The notes: generated by a model not told the origin, from the sequence alone. A stretch of DNA of 13,317 bases from Pavlovales sp. CCMP2436 (GCA_026770615.1 MU631587.1:159971-173287), one strand, 5' to 3'; numbered from the stretch's first letter, positions 1 to 7,193 are shown. Numbers and translations are program-made.

Positions 1-38
<38 letters not shown>
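1..38. other. Poly-G run at the window edge
   Basis: The first 38 bases are all G, followed directly by coding-like sequence. Such a run at a contig end is most easily explained as a read or assembly artefact, such as no-signal calls or tailing. A real genomic G-tract is possible. On the minus strand it would extend the adjoining open frame as polyproline, so that frame should not be trusted past about position 39. Confidence 0.85.
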
Positions 39-40
<2 letters not shown>

Positions 41-837
41 GTAACGTACTGGTACGGCATGTTGGCGAGCGCGGCCCTGTCCATCGTTTTGCAAAGCTCG
101 CGCTCTGCCGATTCGCCGAGTACCGTTCCTCCACCCTTCACACCACCGGCCTGCGGGAAAGAGTTCTTGTGGTTCTCGTCACGACGACTGAGCCAATTCG
201 GGACTTCCCGGCTGTCCTGGGTGGCCCACCGCGCCATCGTCGAGTAGAGGATCATGGCAGGGTTCAGCTCCGGGTGCTTGTTGAGATCGTGCAGCTTCAT
301 CTCGCCTTGATTGATGCGCCCGCCGAGCGAGCAGACGTCCGCGAAGGTGTAGTTGTGCTGGTTGTAGTTGCCCTTGGGCTTGATGGTGACCGTCTGGTTG
401 CGCGACGCGGAGGTGAGCACGGTGCAGTCCGGCGCGTTCTTGCCGATGACGCGCTCCCCCGGGTTCGCGGCTGGCGGCTCCATCAGAGCCGTGGTAGAGC
501 GTGTGTTGCTCGGCGCGGTAGAAGTTGACGCGCCGTTGCGCGCCGTCAGCTGCTTCTGCAGCGCGATGATCTGCGCCTGGAGCCCGACGTTATGCTGCTC
601 GAGCTCCCCCACCCGCCCCGCGTCCTCAAAGGCCTTGGTCATGACGTCAAACGCGTTGTCAGGCACCGCGGCCGCCTTCCCGAGCGCGGGTGGCGCGACG
701 CGCACGTGCACCACCATCGAGGCCGCCTTCTTCTGGCGAGCGCTCGCGCCGACAAGGCCCCCCAGGCGTCCGCTCGCGCCGCCCATCGTCTGCTTCCCGC
801 TCATGGCGCAGGCCGCGATCAGCGCCGCCAGTAACAT
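39..837 (-). CDS. Unknown protein, partial (C-terminus off the window)
   Basis: An uninterrupted minus-strand frame runs from ATG at 837 to the left edge, about 266 residues before the poly-G. I do not recognise it. The same frame has a stop about 80 bases upstream with no earlier ATG, which supports this start. Residues 1-12 are short and hydrophobic (MLLAALIAACAM), and could be a weak signal or anchor. Residues about 68-98 look like a coiled coil rich in Glu, Gln and Leu. A Ser/Thr/Pro-rich linker covers about 100-130, and a polar globular-looking region follows (KPKGNYNQHNYTF at about 153-165). Third codon positions are almost all G or C, like the copia element at the right end and unlike the neighbouring viral genes, so it probably belongs to the host or a retroelement. 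The frame is too long and clean to be chance. Confidence 0.6.
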
Positions 838-861
838 TTGGCGCTCGACGAGCGCGCGCTT

Positions 862-893
862 TTTGTCCAAAAGGAATGTTTGTCCAAAAGGAA
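862..893. repeat. 17-bp-period direct duplication at a composition boundary
   Basis: The 15-mer TTTGTCCAAAAGGAA occurs at 862-876 and again at 879-893, separated by TG. To its left the DNA is very GC-rich. To its right it has the more balanced composition of the virus-like block. The duplication lies near the end of the viral reading frame and may be the footprint of a junction. Replication slippage is an alternative. Confidence 0.7.
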
Positions 894-1259
894 CCGAAGG
901 CCCCCCATATCGTTCGATTTAGAGCCGGCTCGCCTCTGGAATCTGGAAGCGTGTCGGTGAATAGACCCCCCTGGAATGCGTCGAAAACAATCTTGGGAGT
1001 GCGCGCCATACGGTCTAGCTCGGCCAAAGAATTGCGCTCTATGATGACTGCGCGGGCTGTGTATACCAGTTGCTCGCTTAGCGCGTGGTTGCGTGGGCCG
1101 GTCATGTAGACTGCTCGCCCGTTTTTTCCCACTCCGAACCTGGGGTGCATTGCACCGTCATATGGCTGCCCGTTAAGAAGCCAATGAGTTACACGATTCC
1201 GCGGGTCTGTGTCCATGAAGTCCATGAGACGGTCTTGGTTCAGTGCATCAACTGCTGTC
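894..1259 (-). CDS. Unknown ORF downstream of and fused in frame to the packaging ATPase
   Basis: This frame continues that of the ATPase, but the sequence after an ATG at 1259 (MTAVDALNQDRLMDFMDTD) no longer resembles an FtsK/HerA ATPase. It is about 120 residues, ending around WTNIPFG before the duplication at 862-893. Just before the ATG is a run of nine A on the minus strand. With one more A the ATPase frame would stop at TGA overlapping this ATG, a compact ATGA junction common in viruses. It is therefore probably a separate viral gene merged by a homopolymer miscount, though a long ATPase C-terminal extension is also possible. The frame stays open to 659 only by running out of phase over the start of the 837 gene. 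No function recognised. Confidence 0.4.
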
Positions 1260-2109
1260 ATTTTTTTTTGCGTATAAGTATCCGACATTTTTTGTGCTGC
1301 CCTGTACGTGAGCTTTGTGAAGCGGTTATAAATAAGCGCGTTGCTGGCATCCAGAAACATGAAGTGGTGGCTATCACCGCCTGGTTTGAACACGTGGTTG
1401 TACAAAGTCTGAAACTGGTGTTTTTCCATAGGTATAAGTTCTTCACGGATACTTTCCAACTCGCGCAGGTTGCTAACCCGGAACAAAAATAGGGCCGATA
1501 TGAGTTTTCTAATTGTAAGGGGAATTGATCGAAAGTTCTGGGTAATAACCCATACACTCACTCTGAGGTGCCGGCGATTGCATATCAGCTTCTCGAGAGA
1601 CACTCTGAGCGAATTGTCTTCCAAACTAGCCATAAAATCGTCTATAATGATTAAGCTATTTTCCTTTTTCTTAGAAGCAGCCTCTAGCTTCACTATGAGC
1701 CGCTCGAGCGATTCTTTAGAAAGGTCGCGATACACTTTATCGTGTCCCTTAAAGGGGCTCTCACTCATGCTTGCGAAGCTCGTAGCCGCACGTAGAGGTG
1801 CACAGCGTCGAATACGCCAGTGTAAACAGCCGGAGAAGTCTGCGTTAACAGAGCAGTGCTGAGACTAGTTTTTCCGCTACGGGGAGGGCCAACAAAGCAT
1901 GCGAACATGTGTTGATTCGGTAATGGTGGCGGTAATTTCCCAAGGGGCGAATCGACGCTGAAACGTGGGATGGTCAGCCGAATCTCGTTCGCTTCTTCGA
2001 TCAAACGGTCCGTTGAGGGGTCCACCGTGAGTTTGCCTTTGCCTTCGCCTTTTCCTGCGTTTGGTTTCTCGTTCTCGCTCTTGTTATCGTTCTCGTTCTC
2101 GGTAGCCAT
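1260..2109 (-). pseudogene. PLV/NCLDV A32-type DNA-packaging ATPase, one frameshift
   Basis: FtsK/HerA-superfamily packaging ATPase, which pumps viral DNA into the capsid. The first frame starts at ATG 2109. Residues 1-26 are low-complexity Glu/Asn/Lys, and the Walker A motif GPPRSGKT is at residues 74-81. At about 1785-1800 the frame changes by the equivalent of one missing base. The second frame carries a PF.GHDKVY segment typical of A32-like ATPases, the Walker B motif LIIIDD with an NRRH segment about 20 residues later, and the sensor-type VITQNFRSIP. About 285 residues in all, a normal size for PLV or virophage ATPases. It sits 20 bases downstream of the coiled-coil gene in the same orientation, like a viral gene cluster, and diverges from the capsid genes. 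Motifs are intact apart from the frameshift, so the lesion may be a sequencing indel. Confidence 0.85.
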
Positions 2110-2129
2110 TACGATTAGACACTATTTTT

Positions 2130-2652
2130 TTATACATAACGTATCGTAGGTCTGGGTGGATCGTAATATCTGAGTGGCGCCGCCGCGATCTCTTCCCTCA
2201 CTTCGACCTGGGCAGCAGTGTGGGCAGCCGTGTGGACAGCCGAGACCTCCGACGACTGGGACTGGGGGGGCGGCTTTGGAGGTGGTGGCTGTGAGGGGGC
2301 AAACCCTTACTTGTGGGCAAGCCTAACTACCAGTTCGTACTCGATTATAGCGTCTTTTTGCCTTTTGAGCTCGAGCGCGGCCGCGACGCGTACTTCCTTG
2401 GCTTCTGCGAGAATTTGAACGCGTCTGGCGTTCGCCGCAAGGTAGTTTAATCGTTGCTTCTCTGGTGTTGCGCACTTCAACAGCCGGGACCTGGACTGCC
2501 GGGACCGCCGGGACCGCCGAGGCTACTGATGCTACCGATGCTGGAGTGACATCCACGTGTCCAATGGATACGGTTGGCGGCTCCTCGGTCACCCTCTCGC
2601 TAGCGAGACTGTCATTTTTGGAGAGCTGAGATGGTCTTGCTTGTTTCTCCAT
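2130..2652 (-). pseudogene. Coiled-coil/proline-rich viral protein of unknown function, frameshift plus stop
   Basis: Starts at ATG 2652 and ends at TAA 2132-2130, about 174 codons. The N-terminal third is Val/Pro/Ala-rich (AVPAVPAVQVPAVEV). At about 2455 the frame changes by the equivalent of one extra base into a strongly helical charged segment (KQRLNYLAANARRVQIL, then ALELKRQKDAIIEYELVV) that reads as a coiled coil. An in-frame TAA at 2309-2307 follows, then the same frame continues through a proline run, a Val/Ala/Glu segment and a Tyr/Pro/Arg-rich tail ending YYDPPRPTIRYV. The continuing protein-like composition on both sides of the lesions is the argument for one gene. It ends 20 bases before the ATPase ATG. 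I do not recognise the family. A structural or scaffolding role is only suggested by its neighbours. Confidence 0.55.
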
Positions 2653-2674
2653 GATAGCCGTAAGAATCTTGTGT

Positions 2675-2846
2675 TACAGGGGATCGCGGGCAATAAGAAC
2701 GGCGCTTTTTGAGGCTGAGGCTGAGTTTCTTAGCAATTTACATACGATCAATGCTTAATTTTTCTTAAATTACATGCAAACAATGCAAAAAAAAGAAGGC
2801 TCAGTTTCTTAACACGACGGTTTCTTATTGCCCGCGATCCCCTGTA
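2675..2846. mobile_element. MITE-like element with 23-25-bp perfect terminal inverted repeats and TA flanks
   Basis: A perfect 25-base inverted repeat lies at 2675-2699 and 2822-2846 (outer end TACAGGGGATCGCGGG). If the outermost TA on each side is a target-site duplication, the element is 168 bp with 23-bp ends beginning CAGGGG, a layout seen in Tc1/mariner/pogo-type non-autonomous elements. The 122-bp interior is AT-rich, has no ORF and carries imperfect direct copies of a TTTCTTA..ATTACAT..CAATGC segment at 2726-2754 and 2761-2786. It lies between the divergent ATPase-side and capsid-side genes, so a viral origin or bidirectional regulatory hairpin is the main alternative. Confidence 0.6.
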
Positions 2847-2954
2847 TTAATAGCATCAGATATTTATTCCCTGGGCAGCCTGTAAAAAAAATATGCACGA
2901 TGTACATACCATGGTGCTGCATCGCCTTTATTTGTGCTCGGACCAGGCCGGTAG
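2847..2954. other. Intergenic sequence between the inverted-repeat element and the penton frame
   Basis: AT-rich sequence with no supportable ORF. It would contain the promoter of the plus-strand capsid genes, but no confident motif is visible. The 5' end of the penton gene may also lie here if its start has been lost to an indel, since the penton frame is closed by a TAG at 2952-2954. Confidence 0.4.
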
Positions 2955-3685
2955 ATAATTAGATATATCAGAGATGTAGACCGAACAGACTCTGTTATTT
3001 TTGATCTCTCGCCGAGAATCTCGCTCGCGAATAGGGAGAACATGTATGTACGACTCGAATCTGCCAGCATCCCGATCGTTCAACCAAACGTCAACTCGAT
3101 AAACTATACGATCGTGCTATTGTTATCTGGTGACATGTAATCTTACGTGACTGTTCCGGTTGGTAATCACACTAGTGGAGCAAGCCTTGCCTCGGCAATC
3201 AATGCTACACCGGAATTTGCATCAGCGGGTGTTTCGGTCTCCTACTCTGCCTTCACAAACATCCTCACGTTTTCGCACAGCCAGGCTGGCAATATTTCGA
3301 TAGCCACCGACGTAACCACCATGCATATGATAGGCATGAACAAGTTGTTCAATTTGCTCATCCCTTCGGGCGTCCCGACGAGCGCCCCCCGCATGCTTGA
3401 TCTCTCTGGAGCCCGCTCGATGTTGGTGGCCTCTGAGTCGTTCGAGCTGGACGTTCAGGACTCGCAGAAGATCGTTGGTGAATCGACAACGAACCTGTTA
3501 GGGTGCATCCCTCAGGGCGTGTCTTTTGGAGAAATTCTAACTATCAAAACCGACTCGGCAGCGTACATGAATGCTCGTAAAAGAAGTTTGTCGTCTATTT
3601 CGATCCAAATTCTGACGAGAACCAACTTCCTTATAAAACACAGGGTCTAGGGTTCTCTATCGTGATCGATATCATGATTGCGTAG
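2955..3685 (+). pseudogene. Penton-like minor capsid protein of a PLV, one stop and one frameshift
   Basis: Candidate penton (single jelly-roll vertex protein). The frame is open from 2955, with the first ATG at 3042. It reads DSVIFDLSPRISL, then MYVRLESASIPIVQPNV, which fits the polinton/PLV penton pattern of an L.SA.IP segment followed by a GN(Y/H)T..L..AIN segment (seen from 3162). An in-frame TAA at 3138-3140 interrupts it, so the recognisable second half would otherwise begin at a GTG at 3147. The body includes a LFN.L and a LDLSGARSMLV segment, as in the family. Around 3583-3590 a four-A run gives the equivalent of one missing base. The other frame then supplies a typical hydrophobic C-terminus (GFSIVIDIMIA) ending TAG at 3683-3685. 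About 240 residues, a usual penton length. It precedes the small basic protein and MCP in the same orientation. Confidence 0.65.
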
Positions 3686-3738
3686 CGTCTTTACCGCTTC
3701 CAAAATAAATATCTGGGGCTACAGTCACAGTATACAAA

Positions 3739-4063
3739 ATGCAATTCGGTCGGTTTTTGGGCCGTGTGGCCCGCTTCGGGTCGCGCGCCATCCCAGCGAT
3801 CCAGAAATTTGGCAGGCAGGGTGGATCGTTTATGAACACAGCTGCCAAAGTAGCCTCGCGGGTTGCGAAGACTGCCCGGTCGGGTCAGACCACTAGAGAA
3901 TAGCGAGCTTGGTAGGATCCCGGGTGCCGGTGAACTCATAGGGCTAGGACGCGATGCGACGAATGCCCTCGACGTGGCCGCGCGGGTTGCCGGGCGAGGT
4001 GGTAATTTTGCCGCGGGGGTGTGGGGATTCCAAGGAACATCGCGGCCTCACAACTCAGTTTGA
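3739..4063 (+). pseudogene. Small basic Gly/Ala/Arg-rich protein between penton and MCP, one frameshift
   Basis: From ATG 3739 the frame gives a basic, amphipathic-looking sequence (MQFGRFLGRVARFGSRAIPA) with further Arg/Lys-spaced Ala and Val residues, then stops at 3898. In the +1 frame from about 3890 the same composition continues (LGRIPGAGELIGLGRD and ALDVAARVAGRGGNFAAGVW) to TGA at 4061-4063. Both parts together are about 108 residues, joined by the equivalent of one extra base. Its position between two capsid genes and its basic amphipathic character recall small virion core or membrane-active proteins described for adintoviruses and adenoviruses, but that is an analogy, not a family match. 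Confidence 0.5.
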
Positions 4064-4142
4064 AAGGGTGGTCAATTCAAGAAGCGGCTGACAATTAAAA
4101 AAAAATCCAAATAAAAATTTGAACATAGTACACCGAAGTTCA
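4064..4142 (+). promoter_or_regulatory. AT-rich leader before the major capsid gene
   Basis: A short AT-rich stretch with runs of nine A at 4097-4105 and five A at 4113-4117 lies directly upstream of the MCP ATG at 4143, in contrast with GC-rich flanks. AT-rich leaders are usual for promoters of large DNA viruses and PLVs. No specific published motif is claimed. Confidence 0.35.
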
Positions 4143-4283
4143 ATGGAGAGCCTGCCTGATTTTTATCGCTACGAAGCCCGCGCACTTGCCCCGCCGGCTG
4201 AAATGATACGTCATTGCCTTACTTCTACCGGCAGCGGCGCCCCTGTCTCGGGCGGTCAGAAGTCCGAATTCCAGATACTTTGT

Positions 4284-4840
4284 GGCACGCGACAGTGCCC
4301 GTTCGCCGCTTTGTAGGCGGTCAGCGCAGCAAGTGTGCGTTGCCAGTCGTCCTCGCGCGGGGCTCGAGTACAGCTGGCAGTGCGTGCTCGAGGCGCTGAC
4401 CGCCTACAAAGCGGCGAACTTCGGGCACTCTTGCGTGCCTCAAAATTACCGGACGAGTGATGGGTTCAATCTAGGGTCTGCAGTGGCGGGCATACGCTCA
4501 GGGACGCATGTGGAGAATCGACCCGACCGCCGCCAGCTCCTCGACGACCTAGGATTCGTATGGGACATGACCCGACCGCCGCCAGCTCCTCGACGACCTA
4601 GGATTCATGTCCCATACGAATCCTAGGTCGTCGAGGAGCTGGCGGCGGTCGGGTCGATTTTCCATAGGCTATCGACCCCCACGGAGGTGTGCTACTGCAT
4701 TTCCGATATTGAACCCGTCATTCGTATTGTACGATCCAGGCACGCGACAGTGCCCGTTCGCCGCTTTGTAGGCGGTCAGCGCCGCCAGCACGCATTGCCA
4801 TCTGTACTCGAGCATGTCCCATACGAATCCCAGGTCCCTA
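4284..4840. repeat. Inverted fragments of a helicase-associated (HA) repeat inserted in the MCP gene
   Basis: Three pieces of the same protein repeat lie in alternating orientation: a reverse part at 4284-4345, a forward full unit at about 4364-4568, and a reverse full unit at 4607-4840. Translated, a unit has W..VL.ALTAYKAAN.GH..VP, a DGFN.G segment and a closing LLDDLGFVWD, which matches the helicase-associated domain (Pfam PF03457) found in tandem arrays in many algal and bacterial proteins. The reverse arm also shows one unit running into the next (DLGFVWDMLEYRWQ), so the source was a tandem HA array. Nothing here is an intact gene. The outer parts of the arms differ at many positions, so they look like two paralogous units, while the centre is identical. 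Confidence 0.75.
4511..4664. repeat. Near-perfect inverted repeat with an internal direct copy
   Basis: Arms 4511-4568 and 4607-4664 are reverse complements with about two mismatches, both near the outer ends; 4516-4568 and 4607-4659 pair perfectly. The 38-base spacer 4569-4606 is itself a direct copy of 4520-4557. This structure, an arm, a partial re-copy of that arm and then its reverse complement, is typical of template switching or snap-back synthesis, either in vivo or during multiple displacement amplification. Confidence 0.85.
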
Positions 4841-5272
4841 CCCCAGGTTTGCATTTAGACAGTTCGCAGACGGTTTTATCGTTCACCGTCAATAACAACA
4901 ACGCGACTCCCATGAATCTTGACGGTGGTGCCCAAGCCTGCATTGCCTCTCTGGAGCTATATTTTGGCTCGCAGCACCTGATTTCAATTCAGGAATATGG
5001 CGCTCTCTTCAGCCTGGTGCAGGATTTCACGACCGACCTTACTCTCTCCGAAGCAGCGGTACAGTGTGCGGCATCGCCGATTTTGCTCCGACGGCATTCA
5101 CGTCTGCCGCCGACGTCACCGCCGCCTATTGCAGTCGAGCAGGGGCTACCATCCGAGCGAATAGCTCGTTGACAGTGGCTCTACCCGTGATGAGCCCGAT
5201 AGGAACTCTTGCGATGAAAGCGATCCCGCTCTCTCAGCTCCAGAACAGCATTAGATTGGAAGTCAAATGGAG

Positions 5273-5314
5273 CACACAAACCGATTCGAAATCGGTTTGA
5301 AATCGGTTTGTGTG
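5273..5314. repeat. Hairpin with a duplicated 11-mer inside the MCP gene
   Basis: Arms CACACAAACCGATT (5273-5286) and its exact reverse complement (5301-5314) surround a 14-base loop. The 11-mer GAAATCGGTTT occurs twice in tandem (5288-5298 and 5299-5309). The structure interrupts the MCP between IRLEVKW and the next block and causes a frame change with a TGA stop at 5298-5300. It looks like a local strand-switch event rather than a functional element. Confidence 0.75.
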
Positions 5315-6082
5315 TTCGAATCGGCCGCCGCTTCTACGACGGGCTGCACTATCAGCAATATCAAGCTGCACGTTTCTGAGGTCCGAATTGAAGGGGGGGT
5401 GGAACGAGCATGATGGCGAAGTTGGGAGGGATTGTTACGATGCCCACTTTTGACTACACTCATTTTCGTTCGACGGTGTCAGCAAACGCAGGATTCATTA
5501 GCATGCAGATCCCTGTCCGCGTCTCATCGGCCTATAATGTCTTTATAACTCTGCGGGAATCGTCGGTGGCCACCCCGCACACTCGCAAGCAGGTCACACA
5601 GCGTACAAAGGCCGGTATGATCGACTATAGGTTCCGGTTCGGGTCGATGATCGTACCTCAGAGCCCAATAGACTGCACCGGCTCGGCAGCTGAGGCGCGA
5701 TTTGAGCTAGTGCGCACCTTCGGCGGAGGCATATCTGATGCGGCGGCGCGCTCCTGCGTGTCGGCAGCTCAGTTTCAAAGTGACGCCTACGCCATCGGCC
5801 TCTCGTTGCAGGCTTTTCCACAGTCCGATTCACTCTCGGATGGTATCTCAACCCAGCTGATGCACGTCGTCTTCGAATCCAAAATTGCCCACGATAATCC
5901 AGCCCTGTTCGTTGATGTTTACGTGCAGCACGAACAAATTCTTATCGCGCAAAACGGCCTTCTTACTTACGAGTCCTAGATAGCAATATTATTGAGATCA
6001 CCAAGTAAAAAAAAATATGCACAAACATAATCATAAAAAGATCCTCCAAGGCCCTCCAAGACCTCCCATGGTATTACAAAGT

Positions 6083-6126
6083 ACATATTTGATCAAAGTG
6101 CGATACTCACGCTCAATCAAATATGT
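6083..6126. terminator. Inverted repeat between convergent MCP and 6152 genes
   Basis: ACATATTTGAT at 6083-6093 and its exact reverse complement at 6116-6126 form 11-bp arms with a 22-base spacer. It lies in the 172-base gap between the plus-strand MCP stop and the minus-strand stop at 6152. Other PLV and virophage intergenic gaps between convergent genes often carry such hairpins, which may end both transcripts. Function is inferred from position only. A related motif recurs at 7259-7275. Confidence 0.45.
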
Positions 6127-6151
6127 TCTTCACCTCTTTTCTTTGTTTTCA

Positions 6152-6679
6152 TCAAAGATTGCGTCCTAAGTACGTAAGCTGATACAACGGCTCGGGAATG
6201 CGCGCGTCTCTGAATCGCCGCGTGGTACCGTCGTCGACCCCTGCAACCGTTGCTCCACCTCCACGTCCGACGATCACCTGCACCTTGCCAGTCTGACGAA
6301 CGTTGCGCCCCCACAGACTCCGAGTGAGAACGTTCGGGATGAGAGGTAGCACCAACTCCTGGTTGGGCGATGTGTGAGAACCACCCTGCCGTAGTATTCT
6401 TCCAGTTCCTCGCTCGAACGTGTACCATATCCCGTCGACAGTGGTTCGTAGGGCCGCCAATAGCTGAGCGATCGCCACTTGGACGTCACCCGGTGCTCCG
6501 AGCCAGCGACGCCACTCCTTATCGCGAGGTGGGGTCTCCCACCCGTTTTGCTTGCTAGCCAGATTAAGCACACGGGTCTCACGTGCGCGAACGAGCGACG
6601 GTGAAACGACGAGGTAGCCGACCAGGTCAAACGACCCATCAGGCTCGGCGTATGGCACGTAGTGACTGTATCCGTTCAT
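6152..6679 (-). CDS. Unknown protein of 175 residues, probably viral
   Basis: An intact minus-strand frame from ATG 6679 (MNGYSHYVPYAEPDGSFDLV) to a stop at 6152, the longest clean ORF in the virus block apart from the MCP C-terminal part. Composition is protein-like, with Trp-containing segments (EWRRWLGAPGDVQVAIAQLL) and a Gly/Val-rich stretch (VIVGRGGGATVAGVDDG). No signal peptide, membrane segment or enzyme motif is evident. It converges with the MCP across a hairpin-bearing gap, and its codon usage resembles the capsid genes rather than the GC3-rich flanks. Plus-strand and other-frame ORFs overlapping it look like shadows. I do not recognise a family. Confidence 0.6.
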   Translation of the reverse strand: MNGYSHYVPYAEPDGSFDLVGYLVVSPSLVRARETRVLNLASKQNGWETPPRDKEWRRWLGAPGDVQVAIAQLLAALRTTVDGIWYTFERGTGRILRQGGSHTSPNQELVLPLIPNVLTRSLWGRNVRQTGKVQVIVGRGGGATVAGVDDGTTRRFRDARIPEPLYQLTYLGRNL

Positions 6680-6741
6680 TGCGCTCGAATATATGTTGGT
6701 TGTCAGCCGAGTTTCATGAAGGGGACCTTACTCCAGCCGGG

Positions 6742-6894
6742 CTAGGTGACGTAGATCCCGCTTACTCTTTTACCACTCACGTTGGCGTTTGCGAGTGCCC
6801 TTCCGACTTGCGTGTTACGGTCGACTATAACGTCCATACGTCTCCCTATGTCTTGATAGCCACGATGATATTTTATCTTATCTTGGAGTTCCAT
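6742..6894 (-). CDS. Small unknown protein of 50 residues, possibly viral
   Basis: Minus-strand frame from ATG 6894 to TAG 6744-6742, beginning MELQDKIKYHRGYQDIGRRM and followed by a helical-looking charged segment. It lies 62 bases upstream of the 6679 ORF in the same orientation. The frame is open further upstream through a basic stretch (HGLRRR), so the start could be earlier. A different minus-strand frame across 6876-6960 gives a KYGRGRPKPGMGRTAYEDAW segment, which may be the end of a preceding basic protein overlapping this start. The opposite-strand ORF here (ending at 6906) cannot be excluded. Weakly supported. Confidence 0.3.
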   Translation of the reverse strand: MELQDKIKYHRGYQDIGRRMDVIVDRNTQVGRALANANVSGKRVSGIYVT

Positions 6895-6936
6895 GCGTCT
6901 TCGTAGGCCGTGCGACCCATTCCCGGTTTCGGCCGA

Positions 6937-6979
6937 CCCCTTCCGTACTTTCTAGTCGCCCTCACCCCTTCCGTACTTT
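6937..6979. repeat. 28-bp-period direct repeat
   Basis: CCCCTTCCGTACTTT occurs at 6937-6951 and again at 6965-6979. On the minus strand each copy encodes KYGRG, but in different frames because the period is 28 rather than 27. This is either a simple repeat or the trace of a basic repeat protein with a one-base indel. Confidence 0.5.
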
Positions 6980-7123
6980 TGTGCCCTTCCTGTAGCCCGA
7001 GGCGATTTTGTGCTATATACTAAGTCAAAACTTTGCTGCACGCTTTACGGACGCCCACGCGGTCTTCGGACGCTCCCACGGGGTCTACCTCTCTCCGTGC
7101 AGCCGACGAGTTCGACGAATCCG

Positions 7124-7171
7124 CCGCCGAGTCCACCGCCGAGTCCACCGCCGAGTTCACCGCCGAGTCCA
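7124..7171. repeat. Four copies of a 12-bp tandem repeat
   Basis: CCGCCGAGTCCA is repeated four times without gaps (7124, 7136, 7148 and 7160), the third copy differing at one base. The plus strand could encode Ser-Pro-Pro-Pro repeats and another frame Val-His-Arg-Arg, but neither open frame has other support, so it is listed as a minisatellite. Confidence 0.85.
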
Positions 7172-7193
7172 CCGTGCGCGCCCCCCCGTAGCC

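Larger units (their letters stand above)
4143..5979 (+). pseudogene. Double jelly-roll major capsid protein of a PLV, in pieces
   Basis: Major capsid protein forming the pseudo-hexameric shell. Five blocks in order can be read: an N-terminal block from ATG 4143 (MESLPDFYRYEARALAPPAE) to about 4280; HA-repeat DNA at 4284-4840; a frame from about 4841 with the MCP-like LDGGAQACIASLELYFGS and IQEYGALF; a change by one missing base at about 5065 into a frame with LTVALPVMSPIGTLAMKAIP and IRLEVKW, like the loop between the jelly rolls; a hairpin at 5273-5314; a short frame with TISNIKLHVSEVRIEGG; and, after a seven-G run at 5392-5398 (one base short), the C-terminal jelly roll from about 5410, ending TAG at 5977-5979. 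This last block is the longest intact part, about 189 residues, with SMQIPVRVSSAYNVFITLRE near its start. Without the insertion the gene would be about 425 residues, within the PLV MCP range but on the short side. Order and spacing match penton-MCP modules. Confidence 0.75.

Noticed and set aside
368..922. Plus-strand ORFs in the 59-1109 region
   Set aside because: They lie opposite an uninterrupted minus-strand frame with protein-like composition. High GC creates long shadow frames.
2300..2312. Splice donor (CAA/GTAAGG) at the in-frame stop of the coiled-coil gene
   Set aside because: No matching acceptor is seen, and the frame continues directly after the stop with the gene's composition.
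2864..3070. Minus-strand ORF of 68 residues
   Set aside because: It overlaps the 5' part of the penton frame on the opposite strand, which carries family-like motifs. No motif is seen in the ORF itself.
3691..3939. Minus-strand ORF across the small basic gene
   Set aside because: Opposite strand to a frame with strong Arg/Gly bias. It is Ser/Pro/Arg-rich and shows no motif.
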